DNA of 64,000 nucleotides, from positions 16,910,039 to 16,974,038 of the forward strand of contig NC_088317.1 in assembly GCF_910592395.1 (NCBI RefSeq), read 5' to 3'. This document shows positions 9,461 through 31,061 of this stretch, in pieces; the stretch's first letter is position 1, and each line of letters opens with the position of its first letter. The notes under the pieces are model-generated. The model did not search any database. It saw only the letters and a program-made list of their open reading frames with translations, and was not told the DNA's origin. Position numbers and translations under genes: made by a program. This DNA comes from Lineus longissimus. Its lineage: Eukaryota > Nemertea > Pilidiophora > Heteronemertea > Lineidae.

Positions 9461-12400
9461 AATGTGTGCAATTTTCTCCCGATTTCTCCGTTGTTTTATG
9501 CCGAATTGTTATTCCTTGTGTTACAATGCGTAGTGCTGTGTATGTAGATTATATTCTGTCCTTTGGAGTATAATTTTCCACTTAAAGTTTCTGTCAGTCT
9601 GGCCCAAAAGGGGTAAAATCGTCAATCTCAATGTTCACAAAATCACACCACTACCAGTCACCACACACATCCATGACATCATCATCATGTTTCAGTGAGT
9701 GTTCCTTCACTCTGTCAAGTCTTCACCACTTCAGCATGTGCAGTTCTTTTAGTTCTACAACCTTGCTATGGGTTATCATCGCTTATGCATAACTTGACAG
9801 TGTCAGTGATGCACACTCGTAGAGTCGTACTCGGCACTGCATAGATAGGCATGATAGGCTAATTTGTTTCCTGAATGAATCGCGCTGAGAGTGAGAAGAC
9901 GTTAGGTGACACTATTTTAATACTATTATGTTTTGTGGTCAGGATGGTTCATACTAAACAGCGTATGGTACTTATTTCGTTTATGGCTGCTAAATTTTAT
10001 TTTCATGACTTCATACCTGGTGGATACTGGTGGACGGTGGTGGACGCTGTTTAGGTGGACCGGTCAAGACGTCACTCTGGATTAGATCTGACATCATTTT
10101 AAAAATGCTGTGACGTCACACTCACATCTAGTTGTATCTTCGTATAATAATAGATTGTTCAACAAATGACTTGTATCTTCATTTCATTCAGTGTCTTTAT
10201 TCCTCCATCACAATGTAAACACAACAACTCCCTTATCTTGCCCAAATGTCATGAAATTTGAATGGCTTCGACCTTGTGACGTGGTACGTGTACATGTGCT
10301 CATTTGATTTGTTTTGGCTCTGATTCATCTTTGTCGCAAAGGTCCATACCACCACACTCCTTGATTACCAATCCCACTTTTGCTTAAAAATTTTCCTCCC
10401 GTCCTTGATTCCTGCAGATCAATATCCTGTATTGATTGGTTTCACTAACATCAGTGATTCATTCTCCATGGACGGATTACGCCAATCAACATTGCTATTG
10501 TGTCTTGTTATTCAGGGGTCATACATGTTGTATCGCTGTTGATAGGCGAGGGTTACTGTTTGATGTGTTAGTAATTAGTATTCTTCCTTCTCATAAGGTA
10601 AGGTTTTGTATGATATTTTTATCCAGTGTGGCTAGCAGTCAGTATAGTTGAATGGGATGAACCCTCTGTGTTCTATGCTCTGCACATACCCAAAGTGTCT
10701 CCAGGCTTGTGTATGATCTTCACATTTAAGTGTTGGGGTGTGAAAATGTAATGGCGCGAAGATACATACACGGCTCTAAAGCAATCCGGATACTAGGGCG
10801 GGGAGGGAGGGGAAAGCCAATCCACTGCAGTGGCTCCAGAGCCTGCCATCGTACACAGGGTTTACATTAACCTGTACACGCCAAACTGTCTTCCTTCTGG
10901 GTGTCCATGCGAGACGAAATACAGTTCGCTCAATCACCGCCAGGATACACTTTGGATCTGGTTGTGACATCACACCATAGTTGTTGAGGTAGACTTTGGT
11001 GGAAAAGGGAACTTAACCCTTGGTTCCTGGGACTCACTGGTAACTTTGAATTGAATTAACTTGGAGACGAGATGGAGAGGACATCCTTCATACAGTGAGT
11101 TTATATCTCGGTGATGTTACACTCTGTTCTGGAATTCCTAGAGCCAAGACTATGCCAAGTGACACCACGGTTTTGGTGCAAGAAATGAACAAAGAATTGA
11201 TGTAGAATCACCTTGTATGTATTTCATGATGGAAATCTTGAATGTACATGTGAACTTTGGCCGAGTAGGGCCAGCCAATTTGCCAAGAAATAAATCGGGA
11301 GTTTTTGGGATAACTCCACCTTTATTGATTCTTTACCCCTTACTGTTTACAGGATCTCCACCCCAGCCGGGGTAACATTGTCTCTTCAATAATATAACAT
11401 AACAATACCAATGGAACAAATTTTGTTTTTGTCCAGGCAGTTTATGTACGTAGGTTTCATGTAGTAAAAAATTGCTGAATTAGACTAGTATGTTAGCTGT
11501 TCTTAGTACTAGTATGGTATAGTCCTGATTCGAGAGGTCAAATTGAAAAGTAAAACTACCACTTTGGGACCAACACTAGTGTCCTTAATAGAGAGGTGTC
11601 CGCTAAGGGAAGTTCCACTGTAAGTGTAATAGGGAAATCTATCATGAAGTGCTCAATCACAGTGTGATTCAGAAAATTGCCCTGATGGGCTTTTTACAAT
11701 GATTTGCCGTTACCCACAACACAGATCAATGAGGCAGAATTTACCGTGATGCCAGAAAACAAATAAATCATCCTCATTGATTGATTGGTTTCATTTACGT
11801 CGTTGATTTATTCTCCTTTGGGGATTAATGCAATCAACTACGACTTTAGATTGTTCTCTACTATTCTGGTTTAATGCCTCGCTATGATTAAATTTTAACC
11901 CTTCTGGCCCGTGGTTGTTGCATGCCTTTTAATATGAATATTGATCATGATATTACACCACAAGCTGTGTCTTTGTCAGTCTTTAAATAGTGCTATCCCA
12001 AAGCGTAAAAAAAATTTCAAAGGATTAATTTCAATGGGGTGCGTTGCCCTACATCTGTATTGATTCACTTTACCCTAAAGCAAATGCTTTGAACAATGTT
12101 GAATCAAAAACATTTTAGTACGTTGAAGTTCAATATATCATAGATAAGAAGACTTGGATTACAATCAACTTGTACCGAGGTATAGGCCCATTAGCTTAGC
12201 ACTTCCCTGCATACTTTATTAATCATATTGTGCTGACACAGACGTCTAGCTTGCCTGCGATCGAACACTGCCTGGATTCCGGCAGTGTTGATCCTTTCAA
12301 AGAAAGATCGAGCTTTTAGTTTGCCGCAAAAACTTCAACGTTAGAATGACAATGGCCAATGCAAGTTAGATTTCAGGTAGAAACCTCAATTGCTAACAAG

Positions 12401-13050
12401 TTTATCGAGCATCATGCAAAATTCTTTCTTCCCATTGCCCATGTTTTACGATTCTCATCTTCATTCAGTTTAATCCGGAATTGCATTTAAAACATATTTC
12501 GACATTGAGTAGTTCAAACACATTGGTGATGCATTCCGCTGACACAGATGTCTGGCTCTTGAAGGGTACTTGCGTTCCAACATTGCCTAGAATTTATTCT
12601 GTGTGTGGCTGATTGATTTTCATTTCAGTCTGATGGTAAGAGCTTTGAACTGAACTCGTCTGAATCTGTTTGGATATGTATGGCACATTGTTATTTGAAT
12701 TTGGTTCAGGTAGAAATTGCAGCAAAGCGCAAACTCATTGATCTATCTATCTATTCTAATCATGTGTTTATTCAGACTTTCTTCAGAGATGTTTACACAG
12801 TATTGAAAATTTTCTTTCCAGGACTGTTTCACATTTTTGATCTTATTTGCTGGTTATTATACACACATTTTATGTCATACCAGTAGCGCTATTTCTATGA
12901 TTTATCGATTGTCTTACGTATGACTTAGATTGCAAGTTCTGAAACGTTTCAAAAATCATGTCATTTTATCGAAATATTTACAGTGTTCTTTCAAAAAATG
13001 TTCGAACAAAGCATCATCATTCATTGTTTTCACTCATTTTCTCCTTGTAG
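9461..13050 (+). other. Likely 5' intron or upstream region of PARG
   Basis: An acceptor (CTCCTTGTAG, ending at 13050) precedes the PARG start, so at least one 5' non-coding exon should lie upstream. One weak candidate ends at about 11,093 before GTGAGT. Otherwise this is AT-rich non-coding DNA, with a 'gagaggtgtcc' repeat fragment at about 11,521-11,622. Confidence 0.35.
11521..11622. mobile_element. 'gagaggtgtcc' MITE fragment
   Basis: GTCCTTAATAGAGAGGTGTC followed by CGCTAAGGGAAGTTCCACTG matches the right part of the fuller copy at 15211-15392 and the copy at about 62,055-62,212. The left end is missing. Confidence 0.75.
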
Positions 13051-13126
13051 ATTCTAGTCTTTCACTTCTCAAAGAGCCCAGACATGTCACTCCAATGAGC
13101 ACAAAGACCTGAGACCGCTTACTACC

Positions 13127-21959
<8,833 letters not shown>

Positions 21960-22680
21960 TAAGGATAGACTTATATAAACATGTTTTAACGCGCCCTGGG
22001 CTATATGGGCTCAGCCAGTTTGGAAGACTCTTGTGCAAGTTTTGCCTTATGTGAGAGGCACAGATTTATTTTTGAAATCGGTGGCGTAAGGGTACGTTTA
22101 TGTTCCCTGTCCAGTACTGAGTGGAAGCCAAGATGATTGAAAGGACTGCAAACCAAAAAATATCCGGTGGTGTTTTATTTTCAAAAGTTTGAAACCTTTG
22201 ATCAAGAATTGAAAATAAACCAGGTGAAGTCCACAAGGTAATTGATTCATCATTAGATAATCCTTGAATTTGCATATTATGGCTTACGCTAAATTGTGAA
22301 AAAATGTTTTTGCAAACATTAAGTTCTACAGAAATCTCACGGTTTGCAGTCAGTGGTGATGAATTGATCGAGTGCTGCTTTTATCTGTAGTAATTTAGAC
22401 CATCGAGTCTGAAAAGTGTTAAAATCAAGTAGATTCCGCATCTTAGCAATTTTAGAGCCAATTGGAACAAATCTATGCTACATGATACAATCAAGTGTAA
22501 GGTGCATGTGAGGCTGTTGTAAGTCATTCCATAGAAGTTAACAATATGTTCCTCTAAAGCATACGGCAGACTGGCGTTTTTCATTGCATATGACAAAAAT
22601 TGCTAGTATGCTTTGGTTATAATTGCTCAAAGATTATTGTTGTCAGTATTTGCAATAAAAATCACCTGTCTGCGGTGCAC
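21960..22680 (+). terminator. PARG 3' UTR with candidate poly(A) signals
   Basis: AATAAA occurs at 22214-22219 and 22654-22659. The second is followed by a GT-rich stretch (TTTATTGTGTGGCCCTGTGG), which makes it the better cleavage-site candidate. Confidence 0.5.
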
Positions 22681-23210
22681 TGTTTTATTGTGTGGCCCTG
22701 TGGGCTTGGCCAGTTGCGACTGGTGTAATACAATATTTTATCAAAAGTCTATTTTGTGAGATTTTGATGTCGGTGGGAAAAATTTCTTGTCGCTGTTGAC
22801 CCTCTTTAGTTTCACAGCCTGCTCATTAATTAAATTTCGTCAGCGCACGTGATATTTAGTCAGTCACAAATTGAAAATAAGCAAACTTCAACTTTGCGAA
22901 AATTTCACGGTGGACAGGACTTTTGCCAAATGAAAACTGAGTAGAATCAAAGATTTCAAAAACGTCATTGATTGATTTATGACATTAGCATTAGTTGTGA
23001 TTGTGATGTTAGCGTCGATATGTAGACAAGATATCGCAATTTTTCCCTGTGATCATGGTGGTGTACCATAAATTGGATGTTTTGTTTCAGTTTTTAAAAT
23101 TTTCTTTCACAGTGTTGATTGGATAGAATGAAATAAGTTTATGGAGTTGAGGAGATTTAGGAGGATCATCCGCAAATTTTAATTTAGGTTGAGACGTCAA
23201 CCTGATATGG

Positions 23211-23326
23211 GGTGATATGAATAAAGACTAGCAAATGCTTTTACTTCAATTTTGTACAGAAAGGCCTAGTGTAAATGTACATGGAGTTTTAGATAAAAGC
23301 ATTTACTACTCTTTATTCATATCTCC
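23211..23326. mobile_element. Foldback MITE, copy 2 of 3
   Basis: It has the same arms as the copy at 17001-17115, but the interior is reversed (CTTCAATTTTGTACAGAAAG ... CATGGAGTTTTAGATAAAAG). The right arm carries small changes (ATTTACTACTCTTTATTC). Confidence 0.88.
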
Positions 23327-24477
23327 CATGAAGTCGTCTTAAGGAGTTGACTAGTAAAGAATAAGATTGTGGTGTTTTTTTAAACCCTTTTGTCAATTTC
23401 TTTTTTGAACTTGGAGACACTGTTTTAAACATGTTGGCCCGACACATTCAGTCAGGGAACACGCTGGGAGATTGATTTTTTGGGGATGCGTGGTTGGGCT
23501 GAATATTGCTGAATAAATCCTAGGTTGTGGTGGCAGCAAACAGCTGAGTGGTTAGAACATTGAGCCATGATGTCAACAATCTCCAAAGATGAGTTGTCAA
23601 CTCCTTGAAACTGTGGGCAGGGTATGTTCTTGAAATAGTTCCTGTCTTGCCCAAGAGACCAATACACGTCCAGATCAAGGAAGAGTAAGAGAATATCCGT
23701 TAGTTTGGTTTATAAACACACACTATTTACATTTACACACTCCAGTCCTATTACTATCAACTTCTAAACTTCACTCCCTACTCCTAGCCCCATCATTCCT
23801 TTTACCCCCAAACTACCAACCCCCAACATGTCAATCAAGCAGTTCTTTGACCAATCCGTGACAAGTTAAATGTAAGAGCAACAATATTCTAAAGAATCTT
23901 TTGTGGAGGTTTCCGACAGAAACTTTACATGCCAGGAGATACCATGATGCAGCGAGATTGGGGAGTAATTACAATGATAGCTTGGTCTAGCTGTGCTGAC
24001 CCGTGTCTGAATATTTAATATATACATGCAATAATCTCCCTTAAATCAAAGATTTTCTCCTGGTTTTACACCAATAGACAGAGCGAATTGGAAAATTATC
24101 ATTGAAATCAACGAGGACGTGTGTGCACTTTTTTGCGGAGACCAATTTTTAGAAAAAGGCATGGGTTATAGCGAGAGTGCAGTCTGGATCTAGAGTAGGT
24201 GGTAGTCCGACGAGTCAGCCCCCTTCCCTGTGACAGTTTCCCCCCCGAGTGATTACCAGTGACTTATGTGATAGTTGTATGTTGTCATACTCATAGAGCA
24301 AGAATAAATCTCCTAATGGTATAAACTATTCCATCTTTGTGTTTTATTTTTGTTTGACAACCAAAGTTGCTCGATTCATCCACAACCCATCTGCTATCTC
24401 TGGCCAGAGAATCCCTCATCGATCAAGCTTAGAATGTCCTTGTTGAGACAGGGACAAGGACAATTGGTATCACAATA

Positions 24478-24570
24478 CTACAGGGTGGCCCAGAATTATT
24501 TTCCTTTGGACAATAGAATTCTATTGTGTATCCATTGTGTGAGGGAAAATAATTCTGGACCACCCTGTAG
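24478..24570. mobile_element. 93-bp inverted-repeat element (Tc1/mariner-type MITE)
   Basis: CTACAGGGTGGCCCAGAATT at the left mirrors AATTCTGGACCACCCTGTAG at the right, with arms of about 27 bp. TA at each edge fits a TA target duplication. Confidence 0.85.
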
Positions 24571-25331
24571 ACCACTCTGTTGTCAGTATCAAGACCAGCG
24601 TAGCAGGCGACTGCATGTTGACGTGACATAACTGTCCAACTGACTTAATGTCCAACCCTGAAATTCAGTCCACTTTATAACCAAAATGCTATACTTAGAT
24701 GGTACTGGTAATTTTCTTTCTAATATTATTAATGGAATCAAAACTGGTGAAACTAGCCAGAAACTGTTCTCCCCATATCCGCTACAAATGACATGCATTA
24801 CATCATTTAGAAAAACAATCCTGGGTTCACCCCAGGCCCTCTCTTGCATGGTAGCCAGCAGCTCTTAACGTCAGTCCAATAATTGGACAGATGCCACGGT
24901 TCATGAACCTCTAGTTCATATGAGGGTGATGATATACCAGCAAGTCTGACATAGTATTAAGTAAATGAAGAAAATCTATTACCAACCAAATATTATTTTA
25001 TTTTATATATGTGTGATGCCAGCATCACGAGAGCATTATATATGCAGTCATTGTAATCAATACGTACAGTAGAGAAACACAGTATAATACATGTTATGAA
25101 AATAACATTATTTCCAGTTTTCCAAATATCCTGAATTATGATGTCGGCCTTGGCTATAGGCCTTCAAACATGCTTGAAGAGGCATTGACAATCATCTTCA
25201 TTTGGACCAGAATGGATGCTGACGCAATCCACTCCAAGAGCTTTATACACAGTACAATACATGTGTATGTACAGTACATGGATGTGTACATGTACATGTA
25301 TACATGCATGAAAAAAATAGCCACAGCCATG

Positions 25332-28300
25332 TCATGTTTTCTTAGCTCCAACACAGAAATTGTCAATGTCACTGATGGTTTGTGAGGTCTTCTTGAGGAT
25401 TTCTTGAATAGCTGCCATGGACATTGGGGACATTTGATCAGTTAGCTCGGGATGCTGATCTCCCCGGGATGGTGTGAGGATCTCTACTGAACCGCCGTGC
25501 GCATCTGGTTCCGGACTATTGAGCACAACATTGTCAAGAATATCTATGTAAAAGTGAAGGAAATGTATGCAGAAATGTGCTGTTGAACACAAGCAGAGGC
25601 ACTAATACCTTTGACGACATTGAAAACAAGGAAAGGGCTGTCATAGTTGAGCAGTTGAAATATCAGCGCCTGTCGCCTGAGGTCATGCATCCGATGCCAG
25701 TTGGTCCAGCACAATCGTGTGATAAACTAGATGACTCTCTTTGACAACGTAGGTTTTCTTTGTAGTCACCGGTTTCCTCCTACTTCACATTTCCAATCGC
25801 CCGATGTTGTTCATAGAGTTAACAATATTCTAGTTGACAATCAGCTCATAATTCAACGTTTAGAACCAAAAAAAAGAGGTAATAAGGTGTCATCCTTTTC
25901 AGCATGATTTAAATTTTTTTGTTTCAACTTGGCACCCAAACATCCTTTTAGTTGAGACATGAAAAATATCTTTCATCATGAATAACTGCTTGATATGATT
26001 TCTAAATGATATTTTCTAAAGGATACAATTGAAACACTTGATCTTCTGAAGTTCCTGCTGGACCGACCTGTAATAGAGAAAATAGAAATTTCGATAAAAT
26101 ATTCAGTATGTTATTCCCAACAACACAACCGTTTGGCTTTCGAAGAGCTGACACCAAAGCCAGATCTTGTTAAGCTATTACTGGTTTGGTAGGTGATAAA
26201 AGTGGTCTTTTTGCTTTGAGCTTATTCAGACTACATGTATCTACTTGAGAGTCAAGTTGGCAGTGAAGTTGCTTTCAAAGTATTTATACACTGACTTACA
26301 TTTTTCTGGTTGTTCCGTCCAAGTCCTCTCCAAACACTGGGGCACGTCTGTCTCCAGGTGTGATCAACCATTCCGCCCAATCCTTTGCATAGTCAATGTA
26401 TCTGAATGTTCAAGTAATACCTCACTGTACATATGTATATCCGTGGATATAGAAAAATCAGCAGAATAGTTTCATGCTGGTGTCATAGCTGCAAGGATTT
26501 GAAATAAACAAATCCTACCAAGCTCCAGATTTAGGCACTCCATACCTCCTCAGTTAAGTGGAGTCTTACTTTGATGGCGCTTCATTCAGTAAAATTAACA
26601 TTTATATAATAATAATAATACGAGTCATATAGTGCAGTATCCAACCATTAACTGGCCGCTCAAAGCGCTTGATAGGCCTCTTTAAAAAGCAAATGTTTAA
26701 GTTGTCCCTTGAAAGATAACAGAGAGCTGCAGTTCCTAACAGTTGAAGGAAGTTTGTTCCACAGCTGAGGGGCTCCAATTGAAAATGCTCTACCACCGAC
26801 TGACATGACATTGGCCTTTGGGATAGACAGAAGAACGGCCGATGAAGAGCGCAGAGTTCGAGAAACGGTATGAACGGAGAGAAGTTCTGAAAGGTATTGA
26901 CATAGCTGTGAGGTGGCTTGAGTGTTGAACCTACAATGTATTGAACATTGCAACATTTTTGATGCCTGCAATTTCAAACTGTTTCATGGCTAGATTTCGA
27001 GGTGAAATCCTTGTGAAATAGAAACCATATAGGCGTGGAATGAAAACTTACTTGCTGCAGTCGCCAGGATCATGGATTTGAACCTGGAGATAGTGTCCGG
27101 TCGGCATGAACATACGACACAACGATGACATGATCTGTTTCACATCAAACTTCTTCCCAAGTAAGGCAACCTGAAAGAAAATGCAAAACATCCTCCATAT
27201 CTCATTGGCCAATAGTTTCACAAACATGGTGCATTGGTCACTGATATCACGTCTTTGCCACCGTCGTAATTTGTCCTGATTGTAAAGCTGGTTCTGGGTA
27301 TATCATCAGGATGTGGTTGACAGTCACTGCCACAGTGTTGAAGGAGCAAAGACTGTTCCCAACTTGTGGTGTTAAAGTCTGCAGTGGATACAGCATACCA
27401 AAAGAGTGGAACTTTCATTAATTGGTGAACACCAACATCAGGGCCTGAATTACCCAAGACCTGGACAGACCACTCATTGATACTGACCTGTTTTCTACCA
27501 CGCTCCAGTCCACATGTCATATCCAATGAGGCTCGGTCTGTGAAGACAATTCGTATCCGGCCATTGGAGTATGCGGTAAATTTTCCAATGCCTGGGACAA
27601 CTTGCTCTGATTCTAAGACAGTTGGTGCAGGTTTGACAATGTCGTCTTGGTCCTGTGAAGATGATTATCTCAGGTTCAGCAACAAACAAACTCAACATCT
27701 TCTTCAGATAAACTAGTTTCTGTAGCACTTAGGTATTAAACTGGAAGTAGCAGTCTCCTGGATGGCATGCCAACCTACTCACTACAGAGGAACTTTTCAG
27801 CCAAGATTTCTTTTATCGTGAGTCAGTTACTCAGTCCCACAATCAGTAACTCTTCCCTGCAGCCCTTCTAAACACAAACAGAAATGAACTTACCAGCCAA
27901 CAAGGTGGATCCTCTGGTCTAGTCCTAGCATTTGCTGCCTCTGTCACGCATCTCATGATGCGATAGCCACGTTTGATCAACTTCTGTACTGGATAGGCGA
28001 AGTTACAGCTGTTGGGTGGTGGGTTCCTAATGGAGTATGTCCGCTCTTCAATCTGAAATTAGGAGTCGAAAATATGAGAAAAGGTAGCAGGAGATCGAGC
28101 CGTATTTAGAGGGTGGCACTGGCAGGAGGGGGGTGGGAGGTGGGGGTAAATGCTCTTCAAACTGAAGATAGGAGTCAAAGTTATATGGGGAACGATAACA
28201 ATAGGTAGCACAGCAACGTTGATAGGGTGAGGGTGGGGCACCTAAAGCGCCACAAAGATGAAGATTTGCCCGGCTGATAAAGGACATCAGGTACAAGGAA

Positions 28301-31061
28301 ACTCAGTTTAAAGTCTCATTCAGAGGATTTCTCACCTGATCAGCTTTTGTAATGTGATGTATGAAGAAGTCAGAATTGAACGACTTTGACAGAATGATGG
28401 TGCCATCTCCTGGATAGATTTCTAGCAGACGTGAACCAGTGTAGGCAAGCCTGAAAATAATACCACTAGAAAATTAACTGAGAACAAAAATGTATCCGTT
28501 TGAAACAAAGAGGGAACCCACTACATTCCCTAGACTAAAAGATGTTTGTTGTTGCTAATGTACACTGTAGTCAGGAGTTCACAAAAGCCAGACTGCCCTT
28601 GTATATGTGGATCTGTTTTGAACAAGTGACCCTGAAAAGATTAAAACGACTTCCTTGCCGACTTCTTGTTTTTAGAAAAACTTCTTTGAATAAATCTCTA
28701 GATCAGCTCACCTGTATATGACACCCTCAGAACAGATGACCCGCACTCTCCCATAAAAACAACACGCCTCCGCGTCAGTATCGTAATCCTTGGAACCATC
28801 CGGTTTCCGCCATCGATGCAGATGATGACGGCTGCACTGCAGCGGCAATGCAACCGGTAGCGTTGACATGACCGACTCCATCTCCTCCCCATCAATCCCA
28901 GAATCTGACGTCATCTCACTTGGTGCACGATCGGGAAAATTTTCAGTTTCTCCATTTTCCTCAATCGTCTGCTTCCCATTTCCTTCATTTTTGTGAACAT
29001 CTTCATCTCCGTCTGCCTTTTCGACATTTCCTTCCCAATTTTTATCCAATACGTCGTCTTGATTTTCACCTAATACGTTCCCACTATTCTCTTTGTTTTC
29101 CTCACCGTCGAAATCTTGCATCTTTTGCTTACGGTGCTCTAATAATAGATCCAGTGGATGCTGCCAGCATTCTGGGCAGGAGGCTACAGAGTGATACTGG
29201 ATGGACCATGTGTAGCTCCATCTCACTTTCTGTTCTGGTATCTTCTGATTTTCGCCCTTGGCATCACCGTCATCAGAGGTGTCATCAACACCTCTCCTAG
29301 TCCTATTCCTCAACCTGAAAGTATGAATATCATTCAGAATGAAATGATGATGGCTTAGGCTCATAATTCTTCTTGAGCATTTGAAATAATTGATGTGTGG
29401 GGAAAGGAAGCATCAACTGCGGCAAGATTAAAGGGAGCCCATGAAAATGTTCCCTAGATTCACCTAGTTTTCTTCAGCCATGACAAAAATGTTCACTAAA
29501 CATACCTTATTTGGTTTTTCTCCCTGCACAGTGGCTGACTCAGCTTGGCCCGGTATTGGACAGTGAAGTCCTTGGAGTGGGGCGAGAGCGTCACATGGGC
29601 GTGGCCATCAAGGGAGGTGATTCTAACTGACGACTTGTCATATTTTCGGATGCAGGTTGAGGCATTCTCGAGAGTGGCAGGCCACCTGACTTCTTTGATG
29701 TCATCATAAAGAGTCTAGTAAGATTTTAGAAAAGTTGGTCAATGGTGGGCTGACTTTTACTGCAAACAATGTCTTTTGCCAGTATATAAGTAAGTAGGTT
29801 AACCATATACGACTAAGCCCCTCTTATATGTAAGTATTGGTACAAACCATTAGGTTCAGACCATAAGGACTTGAGAGAGTAGTTTCCACTCAAGACTCAA
29901 GGGAAGAAATAATTATGTTCTGGAGCTAACAGGGCCCGGTTGTTCAAAAGAAGAAATACATTTTTAAAGATAACTTAACGTTAAAATTCCTGACTTGGCG
30001 TTAAGATAACGTCAAGTTTTATTTTGAGTTGTTCAAACAATATTAGCCTAACATTGGCGTTATCTTTAACGTTAGATTTAACTTACCTAAAACCCTAAGT
30101 TAAATCTAACGTTATCTTTAACTTGATTACCTATACCTACCATGGCAACTAACATCAGTGAACCAAGATGCAATATTTACTAACATTAGCGTTAGTTTAC
30201 CCTAACGTTGTTTTGAACAACCCAAATTTAACGCCAAGTTAGCTAACGCCAAGTTAAGGAATTTAACGTTGATATTTAACTTAACATCAATGAAATTTAA
30301 CTTCTTTTGAACAACCAGGCCCAGAACACTGACCTCAATAAGATCCTCAGGTATCCTCTCTTGACATAGAAATGGGCGTTCAGCAAAGAGATTCCTGAAC
30401 TCTAAAGCCTTAGTGACCTTGTCATGGAACTCACTAGTTGTGTACTGGGTGCGCTGAGTAATTCGTGACATTCCTGAAACAAAAGAGTTGCAATATCATG
30501 TTCTATCTACACAAAATTTGCATGGAAAAAAACATAAACAAAAATATAGAACTGACCTGGCAAATAATTCAAAGCGTGAGTCAGTTTACAATTGTACTCT
30601 TGCTGGATATATGTTAAAGATTCAACAATTTCATTATGTAGGATTAAATCGTTTATTTATTGAAATCTCAACAATTCAAGTGATGTGTTTCGGTGCTTGG
30701 AATGTTCCTATCAGTCTCAAGTTCTCTCATTTACAGGTTCTCTCAGTCTCAGGAAAATTCTCTTGGAGTCTCTCAAAAGAGGTATCGATTTACCCGGTGA
30801 GGAGATAGAGATTGATGGGACCAAATCTGTTTTAACTCATGAGTGGGGAAAATGGTAACAGTGTAAGACTAAGAATACCTTCAAAATATAAGATATCTTA
30901 CCATGAAGTGGATGAGCATCTTTTGTAGTTGGGCTGTCATGAACAAAGGTTGTCCCACAGGCAGAAATTTGAAGTTTAGTAGTGTCACTGAATGCTACTT
31001 CTATGGCATTGTTACCGAAGAGAATCATCTGCAAAGGGTCCGCCATTTTAGCAGGAGATAT
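25332..31061 (-). CDS. C5orf34: C5orf34 orthologue
   Basis: Eleven coding exons on the minus strand join in phase: 31046-30902, 30473-30334, 29714-29506, 29314-28712, 28450-28336, 28052-27894, 27652-27488, 27170-27052, 26401-26300, 26067-26027 and 25543-25332. The total is 2,010 nt, or 669 aa; the human protein is 638 aa. The start Met (CTAAAATGG) opens MADPLQMILFGNNAIEVAF, like human MAAELRMILYEDDSVQV. Later matches are HPLHGMSRITQRTQY, DIKEVRWP, VRITSLDGHAHVTL, RLAYTGSRLLEIYPGDGTI, GIGKFTAYSNGRIRIVF, QELQKIKCFNYILDN and the end ILKKTSQTISDID. The protein is conserved in animals, but I know of no established biochemical function. Exon 4 has an acidic, Glu/Asn/Asp-rich, probably disordered stretch. 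An acceptor ending at 31062 implies a non-coding first exon upstream. Confidence 0.92.
26605..26960 (-). mobile_element. 5'-truncated non-LTR retrotransposon (CR1/L2/Jockey-type) 3' end
   Basis: The minus-strand translation contains SVGGRAFSIGAPQLWNKLPS and SLLSFKGQLKHLLF, preceded by LSELLSVHTVSRTLRSSS. This is the conserved end of reverse-transcriptase ORFs in many LINE families. The 3' end falls at a short AAT microsatellite (about 26,607-26,620), and everything 5' of the RT tail is missing. It lies in C5orf34 intron 8. Confidence 0.8.
29931..30322. mobile_element. Foldback MITE (about 390 bp) next to C5orf34 exon 2
   Basis: GGGCCCGGTTGTTCAAAAGA at the left mirrors TTCTTTTGAACAACCAGGCC at the right. 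The interior is full of TTAACGTTA-type inverted repeats. The right end stops about 11 bp from the end of exon 2 (30334). Confidence 0.85.

Larger units (their letters stand above)
22681..25331. other. Intergenic between convergent PARG and C5orf34
   Basis: No gene is seen. The stretch holds two inverted-repeat elements (23211-23326 and 24478-24570) and a SINE-like fragment at about 24,812-24,870 (CCTGGGTTCACCCCAGG...TGGTAGCCAGCAG). A minus-strand AATAAA (plus 24997-25002) could end C5orf34 transcripts. Confidence 0.45.

Noticed and set aside
27218-27526. 102-codon minus-strand frame in the C5orf34 region
   Set aside because: Its start is the end of exon 7, read through the donor GTCAGT into the intron. 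The next conserved segment (CRMFMPTGHYLQVQI) is in the exon at 27170-27052 and joins in phase.
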